A stretch of DNA of 64,000 nt from Novosphingobium sp. (GCA_016719755.1 JADJYM010000015.1:124001-188000), one strand, 5' to 3'. Numbered from the stretch's first letter, positions 1 through 8,822 are shown. Numbers and translations are program-made. Notes: generated by a model from the sequence alone, not told the origin.

Positions 1-1
1 G

Positions 2-1417
2 GGCGGCGAAGAACGGGTCAAGGTCGATCTTGGCCCCGATCCGGACATCTACCTTGCCCGGGTCGATTGGGCGCCCGATGCGAAGACCCTGTACGTCCAG
101 CGCCAGAACCGCGCGCAGACCCGGCTTGATCTGCTCAGTGTCGATCCCGCCACCGGCAAGGCAAGCGTGCTGCTCACCGAAATCGCCGCGCCGAAAAGCT
201 GGATCAACCTGACTAACAACTACCGCTTCCTGAAAGACGGCAGCTTGATCTGGTGGTCGGAACGCGATGGCTTCGGCCACCTCTACCGCTTCAAGGGCGG
301 TCGTTGGACCCAGCTGACCAGGGGCAAATGGGTGGTCTCCAAACTTGTCGGGGTGGACGAGAAGAACGGCAGGGCGTTCCTGCTGGGCAACCGCGACGAT
401 CCGCTGGCGGAGCAGCTCTATGCGCTGGACCTCAAGCAGCCCGGCAAGCTGGCCGCGCTGGGCGAGGCGGGGTGGATGCACGATGCCGGCATGGACAAGA
501 CCGGCCAGGCGCTGCTGGTCACGCGCTCGTCGCCGATCCAGCCGCCGCAGGTTTACCTCGCCGATACCACGGGCAAGCGGCTGGAATGGGTTGAAGAGAA
601 CCGGCTGGACGCGGATCATCCCTATGCGCCTTACCTGGCCGCTCACCGTGCGCCCAAGTTCGGCACGATTCCGGCGGCGGATGGCACCCCGCTGCACTGG
701 AAGATGATCGCCCCGCCCATGGTGCCGGGCAAGCGCTATCCGGTGTTCTTCAGTCATTATGGCGGCCCTACCTCGCAAGTCGTCACGCGCGGCTGGGGCG
801 GGGCGCTCCAGCAGGCAGTGGTGAACCAGGGCTACATCTGGTTCGAACTGGATAACCGGGGCGTCGAGGGGCGCGGCGTGGACTTCGCCAGCCCGATCTG
901 GCGCGCGATGGGCGGGGTCGAGGTGGAGGACCAGGCGGCTGGCGCGCGGTTCCTTAAAACCCTGCCGGAGGTCGATCCTTCGCGGATCGCCACCTACGGC
1001 TGGTCCTATGGCGGTTACATGACGATCAAGATGCTCCAGGCCGATCCCGGGCTCTATGCCGCCGGGATTGCCGGGGCGCCGGTGACCCGGTGGGAGCTCT
1101 ACGACACCCATTACACGGAACGCTATATGGGCGATCCGCGCACCGATGTCGCCGCATATGAACGCGCCAGCGCCTTGCCCAATTCAGCCAAGGTCAAGGA
1201 TCCGCTGCTCATTGTCCACGGGATGGCCGATGACAACGTGGTGTTCGAGAACAGTTCGGCCCTGATCGCCAAGATGCAGGGCGAAGGCGTTCCGTTCGAG
1301 ATGATGCTCTATCCGGGCTACACGCACCGCGTTTCGGGGCCGAAGGTGGGAGTACACCTGTGGCAGACGATCTTTTCGTTCCTGGAGAAGCACCTGGGGC
1401 CGGGGGGCGGGCGCTAG
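2..1417 (+). CDS. S9 family serine peptidase (dipeptidyl peptidase IV-like), 5'-truncated by window edge
   Basis: C-terminal part of a prolyl-oligopeptidase-family (S9) exopeptidase; the open frame continues through the left edge of the window, so the start is missing. The N-terminal visible part looks like the end of the DPPIV beta-propeller (repeated WAPDAKTLYVQRQNR, YRFLKDGSLIWWSERDG and GHLYRFKGG blades). The C-terminal alpha/beta-hydrolase domain carries the nucleophile motif GWSYGGYM (about 988-1023), the Asp loop HGMADDNVVF and the catalytic His in YPGYTHRV. Such enzymes usually sit in the periplasm and release X-Pro dipeptides. The next gene begins inside its 3' end, suggesting coupled translation. 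Confident about family, less about exact substrate. Confidence 0.93.
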   Translation, partial: GGEERVKVDLGPDPDIYLARVDWAPDAKTLYVQRQNRAQTRLDLLSVDPATGKASVLLTEIAAPKSWINLTNNYRFLKDGSLIWWSERDGFGHLYRFKGGRWTQLTRGKWVVSKLVGVDEKNGRAFLLGNRDDPLAEQLYALDLKQPGKLAALGEAGWMHDAGMDKTGQALLVTRSSPIQPPQVYLADTTGKRLEWVEENRLDADHPYAPYLAAHRAPKFGTIPAADGTPLHWKMIAPPMVPGKRYPVFFSHYGGPTSQVVTRGWGGALQQAVVNQGYIWFELDNRGVEGRGVDFASPIWRAMGGVEVEDQAAGARFLKTLPEVDPSRIATYGWSYGGYMTIKMLQADPGLYAAGIAGAPVTRWELYDTHYTERYMGDPRTDVAAYERASALPNSAKVKDPLLIVHGMADDNVVFENSSALIAKMQGEGVPFEMMLYPGYTHRVSGPKVGVHLWQTIFSFLEKHLGPGGGR

Positions 1418-2031
1418 GCGCCTCCACCCGGCGCGGCGTGCTGGGCGGGGCCTTCGCACTGCTGCTGGCGGGCTGCGAACGGGCTGCGCGGGCGGAGCCG
1501 GTCCCTGCCAGCGCGCCCGCACGGCGGCTGATCGCGGCGGCGCGGCGGCAGGTGGGCGTGACGCTCAGCTACGATCCGGCCTATACCGCGCTGGCCTATC
1601 CGCTGGGCGACGTGCCACGGGAGCGCGGGGTCTGCACCGACGTGCTGATCCGGGCCTACCGCGATGCACTGGGCGTCGATCTCCAGCGCGAGGTGCATCA
1701 GGACATGGCCGGGAACTTTGCAGTCTATCCCCGGCGCTGGGGGCTGCGCCGACCGGATCGTAACATCGATCATCGCCGCGTGCCCAATCTCCAGGCCTAC
1801 TGGAGCCGTCAGGGCGCACGGCTGGCGTTGTCCACCGATCCGGCCGCCTGGCAGCCGGGCGATGTGTTCACATCGCTGGTCGGCGGCACCCTGCCGCACA
1901 TCGGGATCGTTTCCGACCGGCTGGGCACTTCGGGGCGCCTGCTTGTCATCCACAACATCGGCGCGGGCACCCGCGAGGAGGACGCCCTGCTTGACCATCC
2001 GCTGACGGGGCGCTTCCGCTGGCGGGTTTAA
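1360..2031 (+). CDS. DUF1287 (YijF-like) exported protein
   Basis: 223-residue protein of the DUF1287 family; biochemical role unknown. Family hallmarks visible are the CTDVLIRAYRDALGVDL segment and HQDMAGNF, followed by a C-terminal stretch with PHIGIVSD and VIHNIG that resembles an NlpC/amidase-like fold; that resemblance is an inference. The N-terminus contains STRRGVLGGAFALLLAGC, a twin-arginine-like signal ending in a lipobox, so the product is probably a lipoprotein. The ATG at 1360 overlaps the preceding peptidase gene by 58 bases. A GTG at 1438 would also give a lipoprotein signal but lose the Arg pair. Same strand and overlap suggest an operon with the peptidase. Confidence 0.8.
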   Translation: MADDLFVPGEAPGAGGRALGASTRRGVLGGAFALLLAGCERAARAEPVPASAPARRLIAAARRQVGVTLSYDPAYTALAYPLGDVPRERGVCTDVLIRAYRDALGVDLQREVHQDMAGNFAVYPRRWGLRRPDRNIDHRRVPNLQAYWSRQGARLALSTDPAAWQPGDVFTSLVGGTLPHIGIVSDRLGTSGRLLVIHNIGAGTREEDALLDHPLTGRFRWRV

Positions 2032-2062
2032 GCGGCTAGGGCGTTCCGTAAACCGCCCAGCC

Positions 2063-2128
2063 CCGTTCGTGTCGAGCGAAGTCGAGACACGTGGCGCGCG
2101 GCGTCTCGACTTCGCTCGACGCGAACGG
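2063..2128. repeat. Palindromic intergenic repeat, copy 1
   Basis: Inverted repeat with 28-base arms (2063-2090 and 2101-2128) and a 10-base loop. The arms match at 26 of 28 positions and both mismatches still allow G-U pairing in RNA. The same element with perfect arms occurs at 7217-7282. It sits between the DUF1287 gene and asd. It resembles REP-type elements scattered in sphingomonad genomes. It could act as a transcript-stabilising or attenuating hairpin, but it has no T-tract. Confidence 0.85.
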
Positions 2129-2160
2129 AGGTTGGAGGCAGGGTTACAGGAGTGCGTGCA

Positions 2161-3186
2161 ATGGGTTACCGGGTAGTAGTGGTCGGCGCGACCGGCAATG
2201 TCGGGCGCGAGATGCTCAACGTGCTGGCCGAGCGCGAGTTTCCGATTCTGGAACTGGCCGCTGTCGCTTCCTCGCGCTCCACCGGCGACGAGATCGAATT
2301 TGGCGAGACGGGCAAGATGCTCAAGGTCCGCAATATCGAGCATTTCGATTTCGCAGGCTGGGACATCGCTTTGTTTTCCGCCGGTTCGGACGTTGCAAAG
2401 GAACACGCCCCCCGCGCTGCGGCGGCGGGCTGCGTGGTGATCGACAACAGCTCGTACTGGCGGATGGACCCGGACGTGCCGCTGATCGTGCCAGAAGTGA
2501 ACCCCGATGCAATCGATGGCTACAAGGCCAAGATGATCATCGCCAATCCCAACTGCTCTACCGCGCAGATGGTCGTGGCGCTCAAGCCGCTCCACGATGC
2601 CGCAACGATCCGCCGCGTGGTGGTTGCCACCTATCAGTCGGTTTCCGGCGCGGGCAAGCAGGGCATGGACGAACTGTTCGAGCAGAGCCGCAACATCTTC
2701 GTGGGTGACAGCAACACCCCGGTCAAGTTCACCAAGCAGATCGCTTTCAACGTCATCCCTCACATCGACAGCTTCCTTGATGACGGATCGACCAAGGAAG
2801 AATGGAAGATGGTGGTCGAAACCAAGAAGATCCTGGGCGCCAAGGTCCGCGTCCACGCCACCTGCGTGCGTGTGCCGGTGTTCGTCGGCCATAGCGAGGC
2901 GATCAACATCGAACTGGAGGACGAACTCTCCGCCGAGCAGGCGCAGGACATCCTGCGCGAGGCGCCCGGCGTGATGCTGGTCGACAAGCGCGAGGATGGC
3001 GGATACGTGACCCCGGTCGAATGCGTCGGCGACGGTGCGACCTTCGTTTCGCGTGTGCGTGAGGACCCGACGGTCGATAACGGCCTGGCGCTGTGGTGCG
3101 TGTCCGACAACCTGCGCAAGGGTGCCGCGCTCAACGCGGTGCAGATCGCGGAACTGCTGGGGCGGCGGCACCTGCAAAAGGGCTGA
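2161..3186 (+). CDS. asd: Aspartate-semialdehyde dehydrogenase
   Basis: NADPH-dependent reductive dephosphorylation of aspartyl-4-phosphate to aspartate semialdehyde, the branch point to lysine/diaminopimelate, threonine and methionine. 341 residues, normal for the family. The N-terminal nucleotide-binding motif is GATGNVGREML (residues 9-19). The catalytic Cys132 lies in ANPNCSTAQ. The substrate loop SVSGAGKQGMDEL follows. The ATG at 2161 is preferred over the in-frame GTG at 2152 because AGGAG (2148-2152) lies 8 bases upstream of it. It is transcribed after the palindromic repeat and converges on emrB. Confidence 0.97.
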   Translation: MGYRVVVVGATGNVGREMLNVLAEREFPILELAAVASSRSTGDEIEFGETGKMLKVRNIEHFDFAGWDIALFSAGSDVAKEHAPRAAAAGCVVIDNSSYWRMDPDVPLIVPEVNPDAIDGYKAKMIIANPNCSTAQMVVALKPLHDAATIRRVVVATYQSVSGAGKQGMDELFEQSRNIFVGDSNTPVKFTKQIAFNVIPHIDSFLDDGSTKEEWKMVVETKKILGAKVRVHATCVRVPVFVGHSEAINIELEDELSAEQAQDILREAPGVMLVDKREDGGYVTPVECVGDGATFVSRVREDPTVDNGLALWCVSDNLRKGAALNAVQIAELLGRRHLQKG

Positions 3187-3216
3187 GGGCGCTCGCGCCG
3201 GGTCCAGCCAACGTCG

Positions 3217-4827
3217 TCAATGCGGCAGGTCGGCAGGGTCTTGCGGGGCGTTGCGAGGGCCGCTGGTCAGGTCGGCCTTGCGCATCAGCATGACCATCGG
3301 GATGGTCGCGAGGGTCATCCACATCATCAGGTAGAAATTGTCGACATAGGCGATCATCGCCGCCTGGCGGTTCACTTCCAGATCGAGCATCCGCAGCGCT
3401 GCCTCGCCCGCAGTCTGAAAGCGGTCGGCGGCGGTCGCATCGACCATGGTGGTGAGCGATCCGGTGACGTTCTGGCCCAGGTCCGAATGGGCCTGCTGGA
3501 TGTTGCGGGCGAGCATCGCCGTGACGATCGAGATTCCGATCGAGGAGCCGATCGAGCGGAACAGGTTGATCAGACTTGACCCTTCGGTGCGCAGATGCGG
3601 GGCGAGCGTCGCAAACGCGCTGGCGTTAAGCGGGATGAACACCATGCCCATGCCGATGCCCTGGACGAAGCCCGACATGGCGACGTGCTGGTAATCGACC
3701 GCCAGCGACCACTGCGACATCTCCCACAACGAAAGGCCTGCCACCGCAAAGCCGATGGCAACCAGCACGCGCGGTTCGAACCCGCGCCGGATCATCAGGC
3801 CGGTAACCTGCATCGCGATCAGCGTGCCGACGCCGCGCGGCATCAGCGCCCAGCCGGTATCGAGCACGCCATAGCCAAACAGGCGCTGCAGCATCGGCGG
3901 CAGCAATGCCATGGTGGCGAACATGACCACGCCGATCACCAGCATGAAGCCCAGCGAAACGACGAAATTGGTATCCGCGAACAGGCCCCGGCTAAACAGC
4001 GGTTCGCGGGTGCTGGTCAGGTGGATCAGCGCCATCCAGCCGGTCGACACGGCAAGGAACAGGTAGATCCAGCTTTCCAGCGAATCGAACCAGTCGACAT
4101 GGTTCCCGCGATCGAGCAGCAGCTGGACCGAGGTAAGCGCGATGCCGACCAACGCAAACCCGGCAATGTCGAACCTGCGGCGTGCGATCGGACGCGAAGG
4201 CAAAGCCGCCATCATGATCGCCAGAGACAGCGCGCCAAGCGGGACATTGACGTAGAATACCCAGCGCCAGTTCCAGTTTTCGGTCAGCCAGCCGCCGATC
4301 AGCGGGCCCAGGATCGGGCCGACCATGATCCCCATGCCCCACAGCGCCATCATCTGCGGCTGGCGCGAGGGGCGGTTGGTGTCGATCATCGCCGCCTGGC
4401 TGAGCGGGGAAATGAACGCCCCGGTTACCCCCTGCATGGCCCGGAACAGCACCATCTCCTCGATGTTCTGGGCCATGCCGCAAAGCATCGAGGACGCGAC
4501 GAAGCCGGCCACCGAACCGATGAACAGCTTGCGCGATCCGATCCGGTCGGCCAGCCAGCCGGTGATCGGCATGGCGATCGCCGTGGCGACGATATAGCTG
4601 GTCAGCACCCAACTGACCTCGTCCGCGGTGGCCCCCAGCGAGCTTTGCATATGCGGGATCGCGACGTTGGCGATGGTGCTGTCAAGCACCTGAAGCAGCG
4701 CCGCGACCATGATGCCGATGGTCAGCAGGACATTGTTTTCCACGGGCAGCATTGCCACATCGTCCTGCGGGGGCAGTCCGGCAGGCTCGCTCGTGCGGCG
4801 CTTGGCTGGGGCGGCGGCGCTGGCCAT
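3217..4827 (-). CDS. emrB: DHA2-family MFS drug efflux transporter (EmrB-like)
   Basis: Inner-membrane proton antiporter of the 14-helix DHA2 family, which exports hydrophobic drugs through a tripartite complex with EmrA and an outer-membrane channel. 536 residues with about 14 hydrophobic segments. The family motifs GWLADRIGSRKLF (loop 2-3) and GPILGPLIGGWL (motif C, antiporter signature) are present. The start at 4827 lies 7 bases after the emrA stop; an upstream ATG at 4887 would overlap emrA by over 50 bases and is disfavoured. Last gene of the marR-emrA-emrB operon. No TolC-like channel gene is nearby. Confidence 0.93.
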   Translation of the reverse strand: MASAAAPAKRRTSEPAGLPPQDDVAMLPVENNVLLTIGIMVAALLQVLDSTIANVAIPHMQSSLGATADEVSWVLTSYIVATAIAMPITGWLADRIGSRKLFIGSVAGFVASSMLCGMAQNIEEMVLFRAMQGVTGAFISPLSQAAMIDTNRPSRQPQMMALWGMGIMVGPILGPLIGGWLTENWNWRWVFYVNVPLGALSLAIMMAALPSRPIARRRFDIAGFALVGIALTSVQLLLDRGNHVDWFDSLESWIYLFLAVSTGWMALIHLTSTREPLFSRGLFADTNFVVSLGFMLVIGVVMFATMALLPPMLQRLFGYGVLDTGWALMPRGVGTLIAMQVTGLMIRRGFEPRVLVAIGFAVAGLSLWEMSQWSLAVDYQHVAMSGFVQGIGMGMVFIPLNASAFATLAPHLRTEGSSLINLFRSIGSSIGISIVTAMLARNIQQAHSDLGQNVTGSLTTMVDATAADRFQTAGEAALRMLDLEVNRQAAMIAYVDNFYLMMWMTLATIPMVMLMRKADLTSGPRNAPQDPADLPH

Positions 4828-4834
4828 GGCGGGG

Positions 4835-5911
4835 TTAGCGCTTGCGGCCGTCGGTGTAGACAGTGACCTTGCTCGAAAGCCCGGCAATCAGGCTGCGCGG
4901 CGGCGCTTCATCGAGCGCGATCCGCACCGGAACGCGCTGGGTGACCTTGACCCAGTTGCCGGTGGCGTTCTGCGCCGGAAGCACCGAAAACTCGCTGCCC
5001 GTGCCCGCGCCGATCGATGCGACGTGCGCTTTCAGCGTGACCCCCGGCCAGGCATCGAACTTGACCTCGGCAGGCTGGCCGACCTGCATGTCGGCCAGAT
5101 CGGTCTCCTTGAAGTTGGCCTCGACATAGCCTTTTTCGGTGGCGACTATGGTTACCACCGGCAAGCCGGTGACCAGTTCCTGGCCGGTCTGCAGGCGGTC
5201 GGCCTGGCTGATTCGGCCGGAAATCGGCGCGCGCACTTCGGTGCGGCGCAGGTTAAGCTCGGCATTGGCGCGCTGCACTCGCGCGGCGGCGAGTTCGGGG
5301 AAGACGCCCGGAACCTGACTGCCGGTGGCAAGCTTGGCAGCGGCCTCGCGGGTCTTGGAGCGGGCGATTTCCAGCTGGTCCTGCGCCTGGGCGACCTGAT
5401 GCTGGGCTGCGTCATATGCGGCCTTGGTGGTGAAACCCTTTTTCCACAGCGCTTCCTGCCGGGCGAGATTGGTGCGGGCGAAGGCAATGCTTTCCTGAGC
5501 GGCGGAGATCTCCGCACCCGAAAGCGCGCTGGCCCCGGCGAGCGAGGCCTGGCTGGCCTGGGCCCCGGCAATCGACGCGTCGGCCTGGGCCAGTTGCAGC
5601 TGGAAGGGTTCGGGATCGATGCGGAAAAGCAGGTCGCCCGCCTTGACCAGGTCGTCTTCCTTGACCCGCACTTCCACGATCTTGCCGCCGACCTGTGCGC
5701 TGACCGAAACCTTGTCCAGGTGGACATAGGCGTTGTCGGTCGACACCCTGCCTTGCAGGCTCTGCCAGTAGATCACCCCGGCAATCAGCATCAGCAGCGG
5801 CAGGCTGAGCATCAAGGCCAGGCGCGCCCAGCGGCGGCGCGGGGCGGGCGGGGCGGCCGCTTCCAGCGCGGTCGCATCGGCATGCGAGATCATGGGGTCG
5901 GCTTCAGCCAT
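4835..5911 (-). CDS. emrA: HlyD-family membrane fusion protein (EmrA-like)
   Basis: Periplasmic adaptor linking the EmrB pump to an outer-membrane channel. 358 residues: cytoplasmic N-tail, one membrane anchor (about residues 30-50, LALMLSLPLLMLIAGVIYW), biotinyl-lipoyl-like half (GGKIVEVRVKEDDLVKAGD), a long Ala/Gln-rich alpha-helical hairpin, and a beta-barrel half beginning VRAPISGRISQADRLQTG. The ATG at 5911 overlaps the marR stop by 8 bases, indicating translational coupling; an upstream ATG at 5941 would extend the overlap to 38 bases. Confidence 0.93.
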   Translation of the reverse strand: MAEADPMISHADATALEAAAPPAPRRRWARLALMLSLPLLMLIAGVIYWQSLQGRVSTDNAYVHLDKVSVSAQVGGKIVEVRVKEDDLVKAGDLLFRIDPEPFQLQLAQADASIAGAQASQASLAGASALSGAEISAAQESIAFARTNLARQEALWKKGFTTKAAYDAAQHQVAQAQDQLEIARSKTREAAAKLATGSQVPGVFPELAAARVQRANAELNLRRTEVRAPISGRISQADRLQTGQELVTGLPVVTIVATEKGYVEANFKETDLADMQVGQPAEVKFDAWPGVTLKAHVASIGAGTGSEFSVLPAQNATGNWVKVTQRVPVRIALDEAPPRSLIAGLSSKVTVYTDGRKR

Positions 5912-6347
5912 TGACGGGAACCTTGTTGTCGCGGCGGGCACCCAGATTGGTGCCGATGAGGGTCAGCAGGCGGGCGAACTCCGCGCGCTCGGGAGGGGAT
6001 ATGCCGGCCAGCATGTCTTCCAGCAGGCCATCGATGCAGGCCCGCACCTCCTCGATCATGTCGCGGGTGCGGGGGGTGAGGTAGAGCTGCCGGGCGCGTC
6101 GGTCGGCCGGATCGCGGCGACGCTCGATCATCCCGGCTTCCTCCATCCGGTCGACCATGCGGCACAGGGTAATTGCCTCGACATCCAGCTGTTCGGCGTA
6201 GTGGCCCTGATTGGCGCCTTCGTTGTGGAGCAGGTGCAGCAGCAGGCGCGCCTGCGGACCGGTGATCCCCAGCGCCCGCACGCGCTCATCGAACGCGCGG
6301 CGCAGCAGACGCGAACGGTCGCTTAGGAGGTAGCCAATGTTGTCCAT
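5904..6347 (-). CDS. MarR-family transcriptional regulator of the emrAB operon
   Basis: 147-residue winged-helix repressor. The recognition region is QLDVEAITLCRMVDRMEEAGMIERRRDPADRR, given here as segments QLDVEAITLCRMVDR and MEEAGMIERRRDPADRR (wing), typical of MarR/EmrR proteins that bind aromatic ligands and de-repress efflux. I start it at 6347. A good promoter (TTGACA 6384-6379, 16-base spacer, TATATG 6362-6357) places transcription start near 6350, so the other ATG at 6359 would overlap the -10 box. The transcript would thus be nearly leaderless; no Shine-Dalgarno precedes either ATG. First gene of the operon with emrA and emrB, so it probably represses its own operon. Confidence 0.9.
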   Translation of the reverse strand: MDNIGYLLSDRSRLLRRAFDERVRALGITGPQARLLLHLLHNEGANQGHYAEQLDVEAITLCRMVDRMEEAGMIERRRDPADRRARQLYLTPRTRDMIEEVRACIDGLLEDMLAGISPPERAEFARLLTLIGTNLGARRDNKVPVNG

Positions 6348-6384
6348 ATGAGTGCGCATATATTAAGCCAGCTTATCATGTCAA
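6346..6384 (-). promoter_or_regulatory. marR-emrAB promoter with two palindromic operator candidates
   Basis: On the minus strand, a sigma-70-like promoter with -35 TTGACA (6384-6379), a 16-base spacer and -10 TATATG (6362-6357). The spacer contains a perfect palindrome with 5-base arms and a 2-base centre (6364-6375, TAAGC-CA-GCTTA). A second inverted repeat, ATATG-N6-CATAT (6346-6361), overlaps the -10 box and start codon. These are the expected positions for MarR autorepression. Boxes are seen directly; regulator binding is inferred. Confidence 0.65.
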
Positions 6385-6452
6385 TGTTGCACTGCGGCAT
6401 GACTCGCGGAAAAAGGCCCGCTAAAGGGGCGGGGAACCGAAGGGAACCCAGC

Positions 6453-7205
6453 ATGACCGTCCGCAGCGAATTCTTCACCGGCCACGGCGGCGCGCGGCTC
6501 GCGCTCCACCGCCTGGGCGAGGGGCGTCCGCTGGTGCTGGTCCATGGGCTGTTCTCGTCCGCGCAGATGAACTGGATCAAGTGGGGCCATGCCGCCCTGC
6601 TGGCGGAAGCGGGCTTCGAGGTGCTGATGCCGGACCTGCGCGCCCATGGGCAGAGCGCCGCCCCGCACGAGGCGGAAGCCTATCCGGCGGACGTGCTGGC
6701 GCTCGATCTGATGGCGCTGATCGCCGCGTTGGGGCTGGAGGACTTTGATCTGGGCGGCTTTTCGCTCGGCGCGCGCACTTCGGTGCGCGGCGTGCTCCAC
6801 GGCCTGCGCCCGCGCCGGCTGGTGCTGGGCGGCATGGGGCTGGAGGGGCTGGCGGGGTGGAGTGGTAGGCAGGCGTTCTTCCTTGACGTGCTTGACCGCT
6901 TCGACGCCATCCGGATGGGCGATCCCGCCTACATGACCGTCCAGTTCATGAAGTCGATGAAGGTCGACCGGGTCGCCGCGCGGCTGCTGCTCCAGACCAT
7001 GACCGATACCGCGCCCGATACGCTTGCCGCACTGACCATGCCCGTACTGGTCGTCTGCGGAGACGAGGACCGTGACAACGGCGATCCGCAGGCACTGGTG
7101 CGCGCCTTGCCGTCCGCCACGCACGCGGTGATCCCGGGAACGCACATGGGCTGCGTCACCCAGCCGGAACTGGGCCGCGCGATCCGGGATTTCCTGGCCG
7201 ATTGA
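6453..7205 (+). CDS. Alpha/beta-fold hydrolase
   Basis: 250-residue esterase/hydrolase of unknown substrate. Oxyanion-hole motif VHGLFSS, nucleophile elbow GGFSLGAR (Ser catalytic), acid in VVCGDEDRDNG, and catalytic His in IPGTHMG. No signal peptide, so probably cytoplasmic. Start chosen at 6453 because GAAGGGAA precedes it; in-frame ATGs from 6348 onward would begin inside the marR promoter. Transcribed divergently from the marR-emrAB operon, so the same operators could influence it. Confidence 0.85.
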   Translation: MTVRSEFFTGHGGARLALHRLGEGRPLVLVHGLFSSAQMNWIKWGHAALLAEAGFEVLMPDLRAHGQSAAPHEAEAYPADVLALDLMALIAALGLEDFDLGGFSLGARTSVRGVLHGLRPRRLVLGGMGLEGLAGWSGRQAFFLDVLDRFDAIRMGDPAYMTVQFMKSMKVDRVAARLLLQTMTDTAPDTLAALTMPVLVVCGDEDRDNGDPQALVRALPSATHAVIPGTHMGCVTQPELGRAIRDFLAD

Positions 7206-7216
7206 GACGCCCCCGT

Positions 7217-7282
7217 CCGTTCGTGTCGAGCTTGTCGAGACACGTCAGCGCCAGCGTGTCTCGACAAGCTCGACACGAACGG
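7217..7282. repeat. Palindromic intergenic repeat, copy 2 (perfect 28-base arms)
   Basis: Perfect inverted repeat, arms 7217-7244 and 7255-7282 with a 10-base loop. It is closely related to the element at 2063-2128; the arms differ mainly at the central GAGCGAAG versus GAGCTTG-type core. It lies between convergent genes (the hydrolase and AMP nucleosidase), where it could fold in either transcript and serve as a bidirectional 3'-end hairpin. There is no strong U-tract. Confidence 0.9.
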
Positions 7283-7303
7283 GGGTGGGGGGATTGTTCT
7301 GCC

Positions 7304-8737
7304 TTACCGGAACGGCGGCTCGTTGAAGGCGCGCAGCTTGCGGCTGTGGAGCCTGGCCCCCTCGGCGCGCAGCAGGTCGACCGTGGTGGTGCCGATCAGC
7401 AGGTGGGCGGCGATGGCTTCCTCATAGAAGCGGTTGGCCTGCCCCGGCAGCTTGATTTCGCCGTGCAGCGGCTTGTCTGAAACGCACAGCAGGGTGCCAT
7501 AGGGCACGCGGAAACGATACCCTTGCGCCGCGATGGTCGCGCTTTCCATGTCGATGCCGATGGCGCGGCTGAGGCTCAGGCGCTGCGAGGAATGGGTGTA
7601 GCGCAGTTCCCAGTTGCGGTCGTCCGTGGTGGCGACCGTCCCGGTGCGCATCCGCTTCTTCAGGTTCGCGCCGACATCGCCGCTGACCAACTCGGCCGCG
7701 CGGGCCAGGGCGATCTGGACTTCGGCAATCGCGGGAATCGGGATTTCAGGCGGCAAGACCGGATCGAGCACGTGGTCGTCGCGCAAATAGGCGTGTGCCA
7801 GCACATAGTCGCCGATCCGCTGGGTATCGCGCAAGCCGCCGCAGTGGCCGATCATCAGCCAGGCCTCGGGCCGGAGCACCGCCAGGTGATCGCAGATCGT
7901 CTTGGCGTTGGACGGGCCGACCCCGATGTTGACCAGGGTGATGCCCATGTGGTCACCGCGCATCAGGTGATAAGCGGGCATCTGGTGCCGCCGCCAGGCG
8001 GTGTCGGACAGACGGTCGCGCGCGTTTTCGGTCTTCTCGTCAAGGTAAAGCCCACCCGCGCCGGACAGCGCGGTATAGCCGTTTGTGCCCAGTTGCTGCC
8101 CTGCCCAGTCCACGAATTCATCGACATAGCGGTGATAGTTGGTGAACAGGATGAAGCGCTGGACGTGTTCGACCTGGGTCCCGGTGTAGTGGGCCAGCCG
8201 CGCCAGACTGAAATCGGTGCGCAGGCCATCGAACAGCGCCAGCGGGATGATTTCGCTTGGCGATCCAAGCTCGATCCCGTCGGCCAGTTCATCGCCGATC
8301 GCCGAAAGTTCGGTGGCCGGGAAATGCTTGGCCAGATCCTGCGGGCTGACTTTGCCAAGACCGGACGCGGCGTCGATCACGTAGGGAAAGGGGATTTCCT
8401 GCGCGGAGGGGGCAACCTCGACCTCGATTTCGTAATCGTCGGCCAGCAGTTCGAGCTGTTCGGTCAGATAGTCGGCAAACAGCGCCGGGCGGGTGACGGT
8501 GGTGGCGAAAGTGCCCTCACGCGGGAGGCGGCCAAAGGCGCGGGCCAGATCCGGGCGGGTCGAGATGCCACGGTAATGAATCCTGAGTTCCGGGTAGCAC
8601 CAGGCCCGTTCGACGCGGCGATGAGCGGGGGGCAGGGTACCATCGGCGGCAAAGGCGGCGATGTCGCTGCGCAGGGTGGCAAGGGCGGTTTCGTAAACGC
8701 GGACCAGTTCCGCGATGATCTTTTCTGTCGTTTCCAT
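7304..8737 (-). CDS. amn: AMP nucleosidase
   Basis: Hydrolyses AMP to adenine and ribose 5-phosphate, balancing adenylate pools. 477 residues, close to the 484 of E. coli Amn. Distinctive N-terminal Amn domain (RAWCYPELRIHY-like ERAWCYPELRIHYRG, TRPDLARAFGR), then a nucleoside-phosphorylase-like domain with LVNIGVGPSNAKTICDHLA, MIGHCGGLRDTQ and GIDMESATIAAQG. The start at 8737 matches the family N-terminus (METTEKII); the 29-codon upstream extension is uncharacteristic. Stands alone, with the repeat at 7217-7282 behind it. Confidence 0.95.
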   Translation of the reverse strand: METTEKIIAELVRVYETALATLRSDIAAFAADGTLPPAHRRVERAWCYPELRIHYRGISTRPDLARAFGRLPREGTFATTVTRPALFADYLTEQLELLADDYEIEVEVAPSAQEIPFPYVIDAASGLGKVSPQDLAKHFPATELSAIGDELADGIELGSPSEIIPLALFDGLRTDFSLARLAHYTGTQVEHVQRFILFTNYHRYVDEFVDWAGQQLGTNGYTALSGAGGLYLDEKTENARDRLSDTAWRRHQMPAYHLMRGDHMGITLVNIGVGPSNAKTICDHLAVLRPEAWLMIGHCGGLRDTQRIGDYVLAHAYLRDDHVLDPVLPPEIPIPAIAEVQIALARAAELVSGDVGANLKKRMRTGTVATTDDRNWELRYTHSSQRLSLSRAIGIDMESATIAAQGYRFRVPYGTLLCVSDKPLHGEIKLPGQANRFYEEAIAAHLLIGTTTVDLLRAEGARLHSRKLRAFNEPPFR

Positions 8738-8822
8738 CGCGGGCCTATATCGCCTTTGTTGGAAAATTTCAACTCTGCGCATGATGTGGTCGGCTGGTGT
8801 GGCGAGTGCGGGGTGGCCGCGC

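Noticed and set aside
1414..3177. Long minus-strand ORF (587 codons) antisense to the DUF1287 gene and asd
   Set aside because: Arg/His-rich composition and no motifs; it mirrors asd codons. Typical antisense frame in high-GC DNA.
3770..3790. GGTTCGAACCC-like T-loop sequence suggesting a tRNA
   Set aside because: It lies inside emrB, and no acceptor, anticodon or D-arm pairing exists around it.
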